Numbered from the stretch's first letter, positions 1 through 8,790 are shown. The stretch is 64,000 nucleotides of DNA from Candidatus Bathyarchaeota archaeon (GCA_026014685.1 JAOZHW010000005.1:62001-126000), one strand, 5' to 3'. Notes: a model not told the origin generated them from the sequence alone. Made by a program: numbers and translations.

Positions 1-581
1 TCAGGTGTAGGTGTTGGTGATGGGGTTGGCGTCGGTGAAGGCGTGGGTGTTGGCGTGGGTTTCGGTGTCGGAGTGGGAGTTGGCGATGGAGTGGGGGTTG
101 GGCTTTGTGGAGGAGTTGGTGTAGGGGTTGTTGTGGATGTGGGTGAAGGTGTTGGAGTTGGTGTCGAGGTAGGGGTTGCAGTCGGAGTGGGACTTGGGGT
201 GACTGTGGGGGTTGGGGTTGCTGTTGCGTTTGGTCTGAGCGTCGGGGTAGGTGTTGGGGTGGGGCTTGGTGTTGAAGTGGGTGTTGAAGTGGGTGTTGTA
301 GTCGGCGTTGGGGTTGGACTCGGGGTTGGAGTAGGTATTGGAGTCGGAGTGGGCGTGGCTGTGGGTTGGGGTGAAGGAGTTGGTGTTGGTATGGGAGTTG
401 GGGTAGGAGTTGGTGTAGGCGACGGCGATGGAGAAGCCGTCGGAGTTGGGGTGGGAGTCGGGGATGGGCTGGGGATTGGCGTAGGCGTTATTTGGGCTTG
501 GGCAAATTGAGATAAGATAGCTGCGCCTAAAACAAGACACAATACGAGAAATACAACTTTAAACGTAGTTTTCGTGGTCAT
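1..581 (-). CDS. Secreted Pro/Thr-rich low-complexity protein (partial)
   Basis: The open frame starts at ATG 581 and runs off the left edge, so the C-terminus is missing. Residues 1-30 form a signal peptide: lysine near the N-terminus, a hydrophobic core ([15 protein letters not shown]) and a small-residue site near AQAQ. Everything after it is a long run of Pro-Thr, Pro-Ser and Thr-Pro repeats. Such tracts are usually extended, O-glycosylatable stalks between a membrane or cell-wall anchor and an outer domain. The repeat gives long spurious frames on both strands (Val-Gly rich on the plus strand, Asn/His/Ser rich on the minus strand), which are shadows. No strong ribosome binding site is visible. 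The function cannot be told without the missing part. Confidence 0.75.
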   Translation of the reverse strand, partial: MTTKTTFKVVFLVLCLVLGAAILSQFAQAQITPTPIPSPSPTPTPTPTASPSPSPTPTPTPTPIPTPTPSPQPTATPTPTPIPTPTPSPTPTPTTTPTSTPTSTPSPTPTPTPTLRPNATATPTPTVTPSPTPTATPTSTPTPTPSPTSTTTPTPTPPQSPTPTPSPTPTPTPKPTPTPTPSPTPTPSPTPTP

Positions 582-759
582 TTTAAGCCCTTCAAAACGG
601 TGAAGAAAATCAGGATACCTGTTTGATAAAGAAAACCGCTTGGGATAATTTACCGCTTTAAAGAATATATGCAGTTGTGGCTTCATAACCGAGCAACTAA
701 TGCAGAAAAGCAAAGAGAAATAAGAGCCCCTGCCTTCGGTTCTAGTGGAGGTTTTTTGA

Positions 760-1176
760 ATGTATGACGGTTACGTGTTTTTATGCAACAAAACAACCCA
801 GCAACAATGCCTAAGCCATAAACGCTACGTCTGCACCGACAAAGCCACTCAACCGCCTCAACCGATAAAGGAGGGCTCCGTGATTTTTCTCTTCAACACC
901 GACGACAAAAGTTTGCTTGGTCCCTTCACAGCGCTGACCGAGGGCGGCGGAAAGTTGGATGCTGGTGCATGGACAATGGATATAGATACGCATATCCCAT
1001 CCGAGGATGTTAAGGTGACTTGGGAAGACCTGCACATAATCCGCAACGCAGAGGAGGATTTGCCCTTTTTGGCGAAGCCCAAAACTTGCAAGTTATCTGT
1101 TACGCAAACCCAACGCATCTTGGATTTGCTAAGGCAAGGCGAACGCTACTTTTACGCTAAAGAAATCCCGCATTAA
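760..1176 (+). CDS. DCD-like (PUA-superfamily) domain protein
   Basis: 138 residues from ATG 760, preceded by a good site (GTGGAGG, about 8 bases upstream). The N-terminus reads [18 protein letters not shown], followed by a hydrophobic strand ending IFLFN, then a [10 protein letters not shown] strand-turn and an acidic C-terminal part. This order (G-x-hydrophobic-F-x-C, ECL-like helix, LFLFN, small-loop-G-x-F-x-A) is what I know from the DCD (Development and Cell Death) domain, related to EVE and YTH modules that bind modified bases or RNA. The assignment is by pattern memory only. The protein is a single domain with no membrane segment. The neighbours suggest no shared pathway. A role in binding nucleic acid or a modified nucleotide is an inference. 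Confidence 0.7.
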   Translation: MYDGYVFLCNKTTQQQCLSHKRYVCTDKATQPPQPIKEGSVIFLFNTDDKSLLGPFTALTEGGGKLDAGAWTMDIDTHIPSEDVKVTWEDLHIIRNAEEDLPFLAKPKTCKLSVTQTQRILDLLRQGERYFYAKEIPH

Positions 1177-1346
1177 GGCTTGCTGAATTTCTTTGCATCC
1201 AACGCGACGATTTTGTGGCAGTTGATGCACCGCGTAAAAGTGAATTCCAACCCGTTTAAGATGTCAAACCGAGTCTGCTTATACAAATGCGTCTTCTCGT
1301 GACGACAATAAAGTTGCCTAGTATATAGAATACTGTCTTCCGTCAA
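1173..1346 (-). CDS. Small zinc-binding protein, hypothetical
   Basis: The open frame extends to 1445, but the best start is TTG 1346, which has GGAAGGGAG just upstream; the first 33 codons of the longer frame would give an odd Phe-rich leader. The short form has 57 residues with a Cys-Arg-His motif near residue 14 and CINCH near residue 43, spaced as one zinc site. The stop overlaps the end of the convergent DCD-like gene by four bases. I do not recognise a family. Small proteins of this kind in archaea are often nucleic-acid or protein-interaction modules, but nothing here shows which. Confidence 0.5.
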   Translation of the reverse strand: MTEDSILYTRQLYCRHEKTHLYKQTRFDILNGLEFTFTRCINCHKIVALDAKKFSKP

Positions 1347-1459
1347 GTTCTCCCTTCCCCCAATAGCGTAGATGCGGCGATAAGCTAAAAAGTTTTCTAA
1401 AAAAACGCCTAAAAACACAAAAAAGAACCAAAACTGCTGAATCAAAAAACGGGTAGCAG

Positions 1460-1876
1460 CTACTCTGTTTTGATATCCACTTCTACCTTAACAGGTATCT
1501 GCTCTTTGTAAACAAACAACACTGGACAAGCAGCTTCTGTTCGTCGCCAAGCAGCCTCCACAAGCCCCTTGCGGGTCTTCGATTTTATGTTTACTTTCAT
1601 GATTACGCCGCTTAGAACTGGCGAGTTAGGCGGTCTGTCGGCTTCCACTTTGATTTCGATTTGACCGGGGTCGATTTTGCTATTTTTGCAGATATCCGCG
1701 TAGATGATGACTCCACAGCCGGCAAGCGACATCAACGATAACTCTAGCGGGGTCGGCCCCGCGTTGGTTCCGCCTGCGGCTTCAGAAAGGTCACAGATTA
1801 CGCTGTGGCCACGGCCGTTCTCTGTAACTAATCGAGTGTTTTCTAAAAGTTTGGCGCTGCCTCTTAGTTTACCCAT
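1460..1876 (-). CDS. OsmC family protein
   Basis: 138 residues, a full-length OsmC/Ohr-type domain. The central helix contains GPTPLELSLMSLAGC with Cys54, and the C-terminal part contains ACPV with Cys117. These are the two conserved cysteines that carry peroxidase activity in OsmC/Ohr proteins, which reduce organic hydroperoxides using a thiol donor. The archaeal branch is less well characterised, and some members may handle other electrophiles or sulfur compounds. It is cytoplasmic with no signal peptide. It is transcribed away from the radical SAM gene at 2004, so the two share a short divergent promoter region; a TATA-like GTTAAATACC near 1967 faces the radical SAM gene. Confidence 0.88.
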   Translation of the reverse strand: MGKLRGSAKLLENTRLVTENGRGHSVICDLSEAAGGTNAGPTPLELSLMSLAGCGVIIYADICKNSKIDPGQIEIKVEADRPPNSPVLSGVIMKVNIKSKTRKGLVEAAWRRTEAACPVLFVYKEQIPVKVEVDIKTE

Positions 1877-2003
1877 AACTTTCCCTGTTCAAGTATCAGG
1901 TTTTGTTCATTTAAGACTTCTGCTACACTCATTTTTCCATATTAACCCTGTTTCTAAGGTGAAATGTTAAATACCAAAATCGCCGTGTATTGCTCTATAC
2001 CCT

Positions 2004-3083
2004 GTGGAGACTGTGCCCTTGAGAAACAAAGGTCCCTTGTTTATCGTCCCGTGGCGGTGCACCTTTGCCTGCGAAAGCAGTTGTGCTCACTGTGTTTCTG
2101 CGGGTAAAGCAGCTTTTCCAGACGAATTAGACACCAAAGCCGCCATGCAAATCGTCGATCAAGTCCACGAGTTCGGTGCAAGCTTTTTTGGAATCACAGG
2201 CGGCCAGCCGTTTCTACGAAAAGACCTCTTCGAAGTCCTTGACTACGCGACCAGCTTAGGTTTAAACACCAGCATCATCACCGACGGCCGCATGCTTGAC
2301 GAGAAAGCCATAAAAAACATCATAAAAAACAAAACAAAAATCTCAGTAAGCATAGATGGAGCTGAAAAAACCAACGACGCCATCCGCGGAAAAGGTGCTT
2401 ATGCTGCGGCGGTGGCTGCAATTGAGCGGTTTGCAAGAGCTGACCTTCTAAACGTGCTGGTTTACACGTTTGCCAACAAAGGCAACGTGACCAATGCGAC
2501 TGAGGAAGACATGGTTCATGTCATCGAATTAGCCAAAAAGTACGGCGCCCGATGGGTGGTTTTCCACGGCTTTATTCCCTACAGTAACGATAAGGATAGC
2601 CTCAAAGCGGACCTCACGCCCAAGCAGTATGAGTGGGTCTGCAACAAACTCTTCGATTTAACCGCCAAATACGACGGCAGGCCAGGCATAAACGTTTACA
2701 TACCCTTCTACGCGCGCGTCGCGAAACAGCGTGGTATGCCTGATTATGATGAATGGTGGAGTCACTTCTTTTTGGGCCGATGCTTCTTTGGCAAATTCAT
2801 GAGCATCGCTGAAAACGGCGACGTTATCCCCTGCAGCTACAACGACATCTACCGCATCGGCAACATAAAAAACAAAAAGCTAGACGAAATCTGGGCGGAT
2901 ATGCAGAACAGCGACTTCTTTGAAAAAATCCGAGACAAAAGCAACCTTAAAGGCAAATGTGGCGTTTGCGAATACAACGACGTCTGCGGAGGCTGCCGCT
3001 CAGCAGCGTTGTTCTATACGGGGGATATTTTGGGCTCAGATCCACGATGCGCCTACGTTCCTAAAGCTTTGCGCGAAAAATAA
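2004..3083 (+). CDS. Radical SAM/SPASM domain protein
   Basis: 359 residues. Cys23-x3-Cys27-x2-Cys30 in CESSCAHC binds the radical SAM [4Fe-4S] cluster, and ITGGQP is the SAM-binding GGE-like motif. The C-terminal third carries a SPASM-type set of cysteines (LGRC, PCSY, GKCGVCEYNDVCGGC, DPRC) for one or two auxiliary clusters. This layout occurs in AhbD/NirJ-like heme enzymes, anaerobic sulfatase maturases and RiPP-modifying enzymes. No precursor peptide or heme gene lies beside it, so the substrate stays open. Start choice: GTG 2004 would be near-leaderless after a TATA box at about 1967; TTG 2019 has GGAGA eight bases upstream and is equally plausible. Confidence 0.9.
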   Translation: METVPLRNKGPLFIVPWRCTFACESSCAHCVSAGKAAFPDELDTKAAMQIVDQVHEFGASFFGITGGQPFLRKDLFEVLDYATSLGLNTSIITDGRMLDEKAIKNIIKNKTKISVSIDGAEKTNDAIRGKGAYAAAVAAIERFARADLLNVLVYTFANKGNVTNATEEDMVHVIELAKKYGARWVVFHGFIPYSNDKDSLKADLTPKQYEWVCNKLFDLTAKYDGRPGINVYIPFYARVAKQRGMPDYDEWWSHFFLGRCFFGKFMSIAENGDVIPCSYNDIYRIGNIKNKKLDEIWADMQNSDFFEKIRDKSNLKGKCGVCEYNDVCGGCRSAALFYTGDILGSDPRCAYVPKALREK

Positions 3084-3181
3084 TAACTTTAGGCGTTGGT
3101 TCAGCGGGAGTGACGTGCACCCAAAAGGAACATTCGGAAGAGAGAGGGGGGTAAAGGGAACCTGGATGCACGCCACACATA

Positions 3182-3451
3182 CTACCGATCTCTCAAATGT
3201 TGCCTGTAGAGAAAACCTACCGTACGCCTCGAGCGACTCAAGTTAGCCACCGTCAATGTACTTGGTTTTTTGATTTTCTGCGAGTTTTTGCTGGTGATGA
3301 AGACTGAGCCGCCGCCATTTAGGTGCGCTTTTACTTGGCTGAAATCGACTTGCTCTGCTTCCTGTACTTCCACGTCTTGAGTTTGGTTGTTGGCGAGTAG
3401 TAATACCTGAAAAACCGATTGTCTCCTCTTTTTGTCTGCAGTCACAGTCAA
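3182..3451 (-). CDS. Hypothetical small protein
   Basis: 89 residues from TTG 3451, with GAGGGGAG eight bases upstream. Residues 13-57 look like a real folded segment: hydrophobic strands VFQVLLLAN, acidic DVEVQEAEQVDFSQVKAHL and GGGSVFITSK. The last 25 residues are basic and less protein-like. It lies between the HAD gene and the convergent radical SAM gene. I do not recognise a family with certainty. A short plus-strand frame at 3114-3246 overlaps its end and is less convincing. No membrane segment or metal motif is visible. Confidence 0.5.
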   Translation of the reverse strand: MTVTADKKRRQSVFQVLLLANNQTQDVEVQEAEQVDFSQVKAHLNGGGSVFITSKNSQKIKKPSTLTVANLSRSRRTVGFLYRQHLRDR

Positions 3452-3543
3452 AAGTGGTTCTCCCCTCAGTGTTTGAGAGCCAACTAGTATTTCTTGGGTT
3501 ATTGTTTAAAGCTATGTGACTGCGTAGCCACAACCACAATAGA

Positions 3544-4200
3544 TTATCCAAGAACAAATGGCAAAATTTTTGGGTCGCTTAGTGTTTCCACGATTAAGTC
3601 AGGCTCCGCTGCTGCGAGTTCATCTTTACCGTACACTCCAGTCGTGGTTGCGACACACGCCATACCCGCCGCCTTTGCTGCCTTAACTCCGAAAATCGAA
3701 TCCTCAAAAACCACACATCGCTGGGGTGCAGCGTTTAGGGCTTGGGCGGTTTTTAGGAAAATTTCTGGGTCAGGCTTCGAACGCGTAACTTGTTCGACGG
3801 TTAAAACCTCTTGAAAGCACCCTTGGAGATCAGTTGTTTGGAGCAGATGACTGATAACATTGCGGTTATTCATCGAGGCTAACCCAACTTTAACTTTGCC
3901 CTGTAATGCCTCAAGCAATTCGCGGACGCCCGTAAACAGTTTCACTTCTCCAGCCAATTCGATTTGAATCTCGCTTTTCTTTTGCACAAGCCGCTTCACC
4001 ACGTCCTCGTCAATTGGTCGATTGTTTTCTCGCAAAAGCTCACGGAAGGTGTCTGAGGCGCCGATGCCTATTCGCCGCTCAATGTATTCTGTGGTGACTG
4101 CTATGCCTGTCTCCGCTAAAGCTCTATGAAAAGAAACCACGATGGCGTGGCGGCTATCTGCCAATGTGCCATCCCAGTCAAAGATTGCAGCTTCAAACAT
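3544..4200 (-). CDS. HAD-superfamily hydrolase (phosphoglycolate phosphatase / beta-PGM type)
   Basis: 218 residues, the usual length for HAD subfamily IA. Motif I is FDWDGTLADS with catalytic Asp8 and Asp10, motif II is the GLASMNN serine, motif III is the lysine in RSKPDPEIF, and motif IV is VVFEDS. The helical cap lies between motifs I and II. These enzymes dephosphorylate small phospho-metabolites through an aspartyl-phosphate; specificity cannot be read from sequence. It follows proC by nine bases on the same strand and is probably co-transcribed with it. Cytoplasmic. Confidence 0.9.
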   Translation of the reverse strand: MFEAAIFDWDGTLADSRHAIVVSFHRALAETGIAVTTEYIERRIGIGASDTFRELLRENNRPIDEDVVKRLVQKKSEIQIELAGEVKLFTGVRELLEALQGKVKVGLASMNNRNVISHLLQTTDLQGCFQEVLTVEQVTRSKPDPEIFLKTAQALNAAPQRCVVFEDSIFGVKAAKAAGMACVATTTGVYGKDELAAAEPDLIVETLSDPKILPFVLG

Positions 4201-4209
4201 CGCTTTTCG

Positions 4210-5016
4210 CTATGTGATGTTGAGTTTTTCTCGGATGATTTGGCTTTTTTTGGTAGCTTCTTCTATGGCGCGGATCATGGCGGGTCGGATTTGGCTTTGT
4301 TCGATTTGGTAGATCGCTTCGATGGTGGTTCCGCCGGGTGTGGTGGTCATGTCTCTGATTTTGGATGGGTCTTCTTTGAGTTCAACGACGAGTTTGCCTG
4401 TGCCCATGACCGTTTGGGCTGCGGCGTTTAGGGCAACGTTGCGTGGCAACCCGACCTTGAGTCCCGCGTATGCTAAGGCTTCGATGATTATACTCAAATA
4501 TCCAGGTCCGCTACCGCTAACAGCTGTGATCGCGTCAAGGTACTTCTCCTCCATTTCGTCACAGATGCCCATCATGTTGAGTAGCGTCTTAACCTTCACT
4601 TTATCCTCAGCGGTCACGTTGTATTCGCAGCAGTAAGCAGTGTAAGATGCCTGCACCATAGCGCCTAAATTGGGCATAATCCGCACAATCCGCGAATCAG
4701 GCGCATTGCGCTGCAGAAACTTGAGGGGCACCGTAGCGGCGACTGAAATCAAAATTTTGTTCCTGATTTCCTTGCTTACGCCTCTTAGGACTCGCTCTAC
4801 GTCACCTGGTTTCACAGCCACAATTATGATGTTAGCCTCAGCGGCAGCTTTGTTGCTGTCAGCAGTTACCGCTACACCTAACTTTTCTAGTTCAGATAGT
4901 TTCTCGGGGGCGATATCCACTGCAGTAATCTTACCTTCATAGTTGCCTTTAAGGAGGCTTTTGATTATGGCGCTACCCATCATGCCCGCGCCTAAAACTG
5001 CGATCTTGTCATTCAT
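4210..5016 (-). CDS. proC: Pyrroline-5-carboxylate reductase
   Basis: 268 residues. The N-terminal Rossmann fold begins with GAGMMGSAI, the dinucleotide-binding glycine motif. The C-terminal dimer domain holds SGSGPGY and MTTTPGGTT, the family signature with the substrate-binding loop. The enzyme reduces 1-pyrroline-5-carboxylate to proline with NAD(P)H, the last step of proline synthesis. Full length, no defects. It starts at ATG 5016 and leads into the HAD hydrolase nine bases downstream, so the two are likely one transcript. Confidence 0.95.
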   Translation of the reverse strand: MNDKIAVLGAGMMGSAIIKSLLKGNYEGKITAVDIAPEKLSELEKLGVAVTADSNKAAAEANIIIVAVKPGDVERVLRGVSKEIRNKILISVAATVPLKFLQRNAPDSRIVRIMPNLGAMVQASYTAYCCEYNVTAEDKVKVKTLLNMMGICDEMEEKYLDAITAVSGSGPGYLSIIIEALAYAGLKVGLPRNVALNAAAQTVMGTGKLVVELKEDPSKIRDMTTTPGGTTIEAIYQIEQSQIRPAMIRAIEEATKKSQIIREKLNIT

Positions 5017-5089
5017 GTTAGTTCACTGCTATACTGCTAGATGCACCTGTTTTTGCTTTTTAACTTTTGTTACCGAAAAAGCATAATGG

Positions 5090-6307
5090 TTAGTTGGCTG
5101 ACACGGTTTCTCTTAGTATTTTCTGCATTGCGAGGGCTGAGGCGTCGGTTTTTATGCCTCTGGTATTAAAATGCGTCGGCATCGCCTGAAAACCAGCTTT
5201 TTGAAGCGCCCACAAGAACACTTGATTTGAGGGGGCGGGGAGGTTGAGTTTTTTGCTGAGTTTGTCAATTACGTAGTATGTGGCGGGGGCTTTTGCTTCG
5301 TTTTTGATTTGAGTGAGGAGTTTGCTGATTTTGGCGTTGTTTCTAAATGCAATAGATTGGTTTTCTGCTAAAATCTGCTCAACGAAACCTTGATCTGCAA
5401 TGGAACCAGTCCAAAGAGGTCCCGCGTAATCCATTTTCGCGCCGCATTCATTGCAAGTGGGGCAACCGAAGGGTTGATAAGTGATTTCTCTATGCATGCA
5501 ACTGAAGCAGTGCATGATGTAACCGACACTTTTGAGGCTGTCATCGGCTTTTTTTGCACCGTAGCCGATTTGAGCATAAACCCGAATGTAGTGGTCGGTG
5601 CTGTGACTGAACATGAACTGGATGCCGATGTCATGTTGCGCAGCGATTTTTGCCATGCAACCAGCCAAAAGCCGCACCGCCAACTCGTGACAGTACTCAG
5701 CGCGCAGGGGTTTACCGCCGTATTTTCGCAGGCAAGCTTTTGCATGCACCCCACACAGTGGAGCCAAATCCGTCGCAGTAGCAGCAATCAAGCCCTTGTT
5801 TTTTAGTGCGCGGAACGCTGAATCCAAGTAGGGGACTGGTGTGCCGAAGGGGTCGATGTCGATTATGTCGAAGCGCTTCTTGGGGGAAGCGTTGCTGCTT
5901 AGTAGGCGGTTTGCGTCGCCATATTTGAGGATGATTTTGTTTTGGACGTTGTTGAGTTCGATGTTGTGTTTGGCTAGTTCGTAGGCGTGATGGTTGATGT
6001 CGCTGGCCATAACTTGGAATACTTTGTCTACTTCTATGGCGTATCGGATACCGCGGATGCCCTGACTGGTCAGAGGCTCACAGATGCTGACTTCATGGTT
6101 AACCATGTGCTGGTAAGCACGGAAAACCAAAACCGAGAGGTCACGGTTAAACTCCATCACGGGGTTGTAGAAAACGGGTGCTTTGGAGGGCGCATAATCG
6201 CTGGGCACTACCCCGTATGCTTTGAGGTTGGGCACTAAGACTTGGACTTTGCCTTCATGTATGATTTCGCTGGGGAAATCAGCGACGTAACCCGTTTTTT
6301 CGTTCAT
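5090..6307 (-). CDS. trm1: tRNA (guanine26-N2)-dimethyltransferase Trm1
   Basis: 405 residues, matching archaeal Trm1. The N-terminal SAM-dependent methyltransferase domain has the catalytic motif IV IDPFGTPVPY (Asp152-Pro-Phe-Gly), and the EPLTSQGIRGIRYA segment is typical of the family. The C-terminal domain has a cysteine cluster (CFSCMHRE, CPTCNECG) that forms the zinc site. The enzyme uses two SAM to make N2,N2-dimethylguanosine at tRNA position 26, stabilising the hinge of the tRNA. It starts at ATG 6307, upstream of proC on the same strand with a 73-base gap. Confidence 0.95.
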   Translation of the reverse strand: MNEKTGYVADFPSEIIHEGKVQVLVPNLKAYGVVPSDYAPSKAPVFYNPVMEFNRDLSVLVFRAYQHMVNHEVSICEPLTSQGIRGIRYAIEVDKVFQVMASDINHHAYELAKHNIELNNVQNKIILKYGDANRLLSSNASPKKRFDIIDIDPFGTPVPYLDSAFRALKNKGLIAATATDLAPLCGVHAKACLRKYGGKPLRAEYCHELAVRLLAGCMAKIAAQHDIGIQFMFSHSTDHYIRVYAQIGYGAKKADDSLKSVGYIMHCFSCMHREITYQPFGCPTCNECGAKMDYAGPLWTGSIADQGFVEQILAENQSIAFRNNAKISKLLTQIKNEAKAPATYYVIDKLSKKLNLPAPSNQVFLWALQKAGFQAMPTHFNTRGIKTDASALAMQKILRETVSAN

Positions 6308-6583
6308 GCTTGCGCCTCAAAGGTACCTATGAATTTGAACGATTTTCCTTAAAAACATTCGATTCTAAGCAGACTTACCAGCATTTGCTCTAACTGGAGG
6401 TTCAACTAAACTTTGCCCCTCTAAATAAAAAGAGCGTGTCAACAGAGAGAATCGCGGGATAAGCCCTACATAAAACCGAAAACTACAAGCGACACCCCAA
6501 AGCCCGTCTGCCAAGCCCACATCCCCCAAAATCCAAGTTTCAGGAGCGGTTCTTGAGCAAAATCAAGACGTGCGTGATAGGCG

Positions 6584-7441
6584 CTAGGTGAAATATCTTC
6601 GATGTCTGTGGCGTTTTTTAGGTTTAGGTTTCCTTAACCGTTCGCCACACTGTAGGCAGTATGCTTTTCCTTTCGACACGGGCAGAGCGCTTCCTTCGGG
6701 CCAAAAATGGTTATGGCTGCATTCGAGGTCAAAATCGAAGGTCTGTGTTTCGTAGTCTTGGGGGTTGGCGAGTATGTCTTCTTTTAGGGATACTTTGGTT
6801 TTGATGATTTCGTGTGGTGGGTAGACGGGGGCGGGGGTTATGGGTTTGGGTGGCAGGGCAGGTTTGGCTGGAACGGCAACGGGGACGGGTTTTGGGGTTG
6901 GTTTTGGTTGAACGAATGGAACGGGTCTAGGTGTAGCTACAGGTTTTTGTTGCACCGCTGTGAATGTAGCCACTGGTCGAGCGTTGGTGAATGAAAATGG
7001 GGCAGGGGGCTTCTGTGGCGCAGCCCTTTTAGGTTTGACTATGTGCTTTGCCGAGAGAACGGGTTTGGATGGCGCAGGCTGTTTTGTTGGAGCAACCACT
7101 CTTGAGGGAGCGGCGACCTTTGGTTGGGCGTTTGTTGCTGCTTTTTTGGGTGGAGTTTGGACGTTAGCTTGCGCATTGAGTATGGTGATTTTGACTATTT
7201 CACTCTGAGGCTTGACTTTCTGAGGCGATTGAGTTGGGGGTATGGTTTTCACTGTTACAATGGTGTTCTCTGGGATCATGGCTTTAGCGATCTTTTTTGA
7301 TGGGGCGGCAGCTTTGAAGTTGAGACCTGACCCTGGAGCCTTCTTGACGTTAATTATGGGTGCTGTAGTTGAGGTTCCGCAGTCAGGGCAGCTTTCACTG
7401 TACTCGACGAGTCGGCGTCCGCATTTTCGGCAAAACGGCAT
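6584..7441 (-). CDS. Zinc-ribbon protein with long Pro/Ala/Lys linker and C-terminal zinc site
   Basis: 285 residues from ATG 7441; a TTG four codons upstream is possible. The N-terminus is a zinc ribbon (FCRKCGRRL and CPDCG). Residues about 25-205 form a long Pro/Ala/Lys/Val-rich, probably disordered linker. The C-terminus has CSHNHFW, then YCLQCGERL and a basic tail (KPKKRHRHRR). Two metal-binding ends joined by a disordered, basic linker suggest a tether or nucleic-acid-associated protein. That is inference, since I recognise no named family. No membrane segment. Confidence 0.8.
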   Translation of the reverse strand: MPFCRKCGRRLVEYSESCPDCGTSTTAPIINVKKAPGSGLNFKAAAPSKKIAKAMIPENTIVTVKTIPPTQSPQKVKPQSEIVKITILNAQANVQTPPKKAATNAQPKVAAPSRVVAPTKQPAPSKPVLSAKHIVKPKRAAPQKPPAPFSFTNARPVATFTAVQQKPVATPRPVPFVQPKPTPKPVPVAVPAKPALPPKPITPAPVYPPHEIIKTKVSLKEDILANPQDYETQTFDFDLECSHNHFWPEGSALPVSKGKAYCLQCGERLRKPKPKKRHRHRRYFT

Positions 7442-7453
7442 ATGCTCACTCAA

Positions 7454-8189
7454 TTATTTTTTAGATTTAGATAGTTTGGCACCCTTTAAACTTTAACCAA
7501 ACTTTAGCAGTCTACCTGAATGTTTAAAGGTTCTAGGGGCTGTTTTTTGGGTGGGTGGGCGATGACGAGTCTGGCCCCGCAGACGCAAGGATGACGTGGA
7601 TCTTGAGTGCGACGTAGCATTAATGAAAGGTTTCAGGTTTGCCTTGAAGCTATGCAGATGATTTGCTACTACAAGAGCCCACCTATTTGTAATGACAAGA
7701 GCAGTCTTTTTGTCTGCGCAGTCCCAAGATTGTTTAAAAACTCCATAAATAGCGGTAAATAGGGCGTTTTATTCTGTAATAGTGAATTTTTATGAAAAAA
7801 GCGTCTGTATCATTACTAACCAACATTCTTATTCAAAAATACTATTTCTAATTAATCAGTGGGGGGTTGTAGTCGTGTCGTGTTCCCCTGTAGTAGTGAA
7901 GGTTTGCCAAGCGTGTATCCAACCACCTAATGCACGACTACAAACCTTCATTCCAACTTTTAATGGCTAAAAACAGTTTATTGTGTTAAAGAGTAGAAGT
8001 ATAGCCTCTGTGGTGAAAGAAAACTACAGGTCATATTCAGCTTCTACCCATCAAACCTTAAACGGAACGGTTCAGGTTTGACTTGAATATCTAGCTAACG
8101 CCACAAAAGCATGCCTAACCCCCGCCGTTTGTAGCTTCAAGTACCCTAATTAGGCTCTTAGACAATATTATTCAGTTGGGAGTCTTGAG
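7454..8189. other. 736-base intergenic stretch
   Basis: No convincing protein gene. The left part up to about 7740 is mixed composition, followed by an AT-rich segment to about 7855 that could hold a promoter. A GC-richer block from 7860 to 7950 holds interleaved inverted repeats (see the RNA candidate). Two 17-base near-copies (TTCAGGTTTGCCTTGAA and TTCAGGTTTGACTTGAA) lie near 7634 and 8069. A 62-codon frame at 7782 has no ribosome site and overlaps the structured block, so I do not call it. Confidence 0.6.
7860..7952 (+). ncRNA. Candidate structured RNA with interleaved helices
   Basis: Arm A, TTGTAGTCGTG (7867-7877), is fully complementary to CACGACTACAA (7933-7943). Arm B, TGAAGGTTTG (7897-7906), is fully complementary to CAAACCTTCA (7941-7950). 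The order A-B-A'-B' is that of an H-type pseudoknot, or of two mutually exclusive folds, since A' and B' share three bases. The GC-richer block begins right after an AT-rich run that could be a promoter. No family is recognised. The same arms would pair on the minus strand, so strand is a guess. Confidence 0.35.
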
Positions 8190-8615
8190 ATGTCTAGTCA
8201 GATTGTTGGGTTAATAGCCCGTATACCTGTTCCATCAGTTGACATCGCTACACCAGTGGAGAAGATCGCCTCGATTATGGCTAAACAAAACATTGGGGCT
8301 GTGGTGATTACGCGTGATTTTGAAGTTTTAGGCATCGTGACCGAAAAAGACATCATCGAAAGGGTGGCGCTGGGGAAAAAGGACCTCTACGGCATTGTTG
8401 CTCAGGATATTATGACTTCGCCTGTTATCACTGTAGATTATGACCGAACGATTCAAGATGCCCTCAAAATCATGCAAGACAACAACATAAGACGGCTCAT
8501 TGTGGTTAAGGACAAAAACATCTATGGGTTAGTTACTGAGCGCCGATGTCTTTTGGCGAATTTTATTCGACAAAATAGGGAAGCACAAAATAGGGAAGCA
8601 AACGTGAAGCTTTAA
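8190..8615 (+). CDS. Tandem CBS-domain protein
   Basis: 141 residues carrying two CBS motifs: residues about 10-65 (VEKIASIMAKQNIGAVVI, then IVTEKDIIERV) and about 75-130 (MTSPVITVDYDRTIQDAL, then GLVTERRCLL). Paired CBS domains form a Bateman module that binds adenine nucleotides such as ATP, AMP or SAM. There is no attached enzyme domain, so it is a stand-alone sensor whose partner is unknown. ATG 8190 has GGGAG at good spacing. The next gene encodes a secreted propeller with its own promoter. Confidence 0.92.
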   Translation: MSSQIVGLIARIPVPSVDIATPVEKIASIMAKQNIGAVVITRDFEVLGIVTEKDIIERVALGKKDLYGIVAQDIMTSPVITVDYDRTIQDALKIMQDNNIRRLIVVKDKNIYGLVTERRCLLANFIRQNREAQNREANVKL

Positions 8616-8750
8616 TAGTATCACGAAATTTGTTCAAAGCTTGTTCAAAGATAAGCAGGTCTCAGTAATTCCGTGTTTTTTGAAAACTTGAATTACAAAT
8701 TACCACAATTTTGTGACATAATTTTAATTGATATGCCAACACTGATTAAA

Positions 8751-8790
8751 AAAAAGTTGAAGACTTGAACTTTTTAGCAAGTTATTTATA
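8751..8790 (+). promoter_or_regulatory. Inverted repeat abutting TATA box of the secreted propeller gene
   Basis: AAAAAGTT (8751-8758) and AACTTTTT (8768-8775) form a perfect 8-base inverted repeat around a 9-base centre. It sits just upstream of a TATA-like GTTATTTATA (8781-8790), about 80 bases before the start codon at 8870. It may be an operator; it could also act as a weak terminator for the CBS gene. Confidence 0.4.

Noticed and set aside
43-510. Val-Gly-rich plus-strand frame of 155 codons
   Set aside because: It is the antisense shadow of the Pro/Thr repeat region; the minus-strand frame with a signal peptide explains the sequence.
3114-3246. 43-codon plus-strand frame starting at GTG after GGGAG
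   Set aside because: The ribosome site is good, but the composition is not protein-like and it overlaps the more convincing minus-strand gene.
7782-7970. 62-codon plus-strand frame
   Set aside because: No ribosome site, and it runs through the inverted repeats of the candidate RNA.
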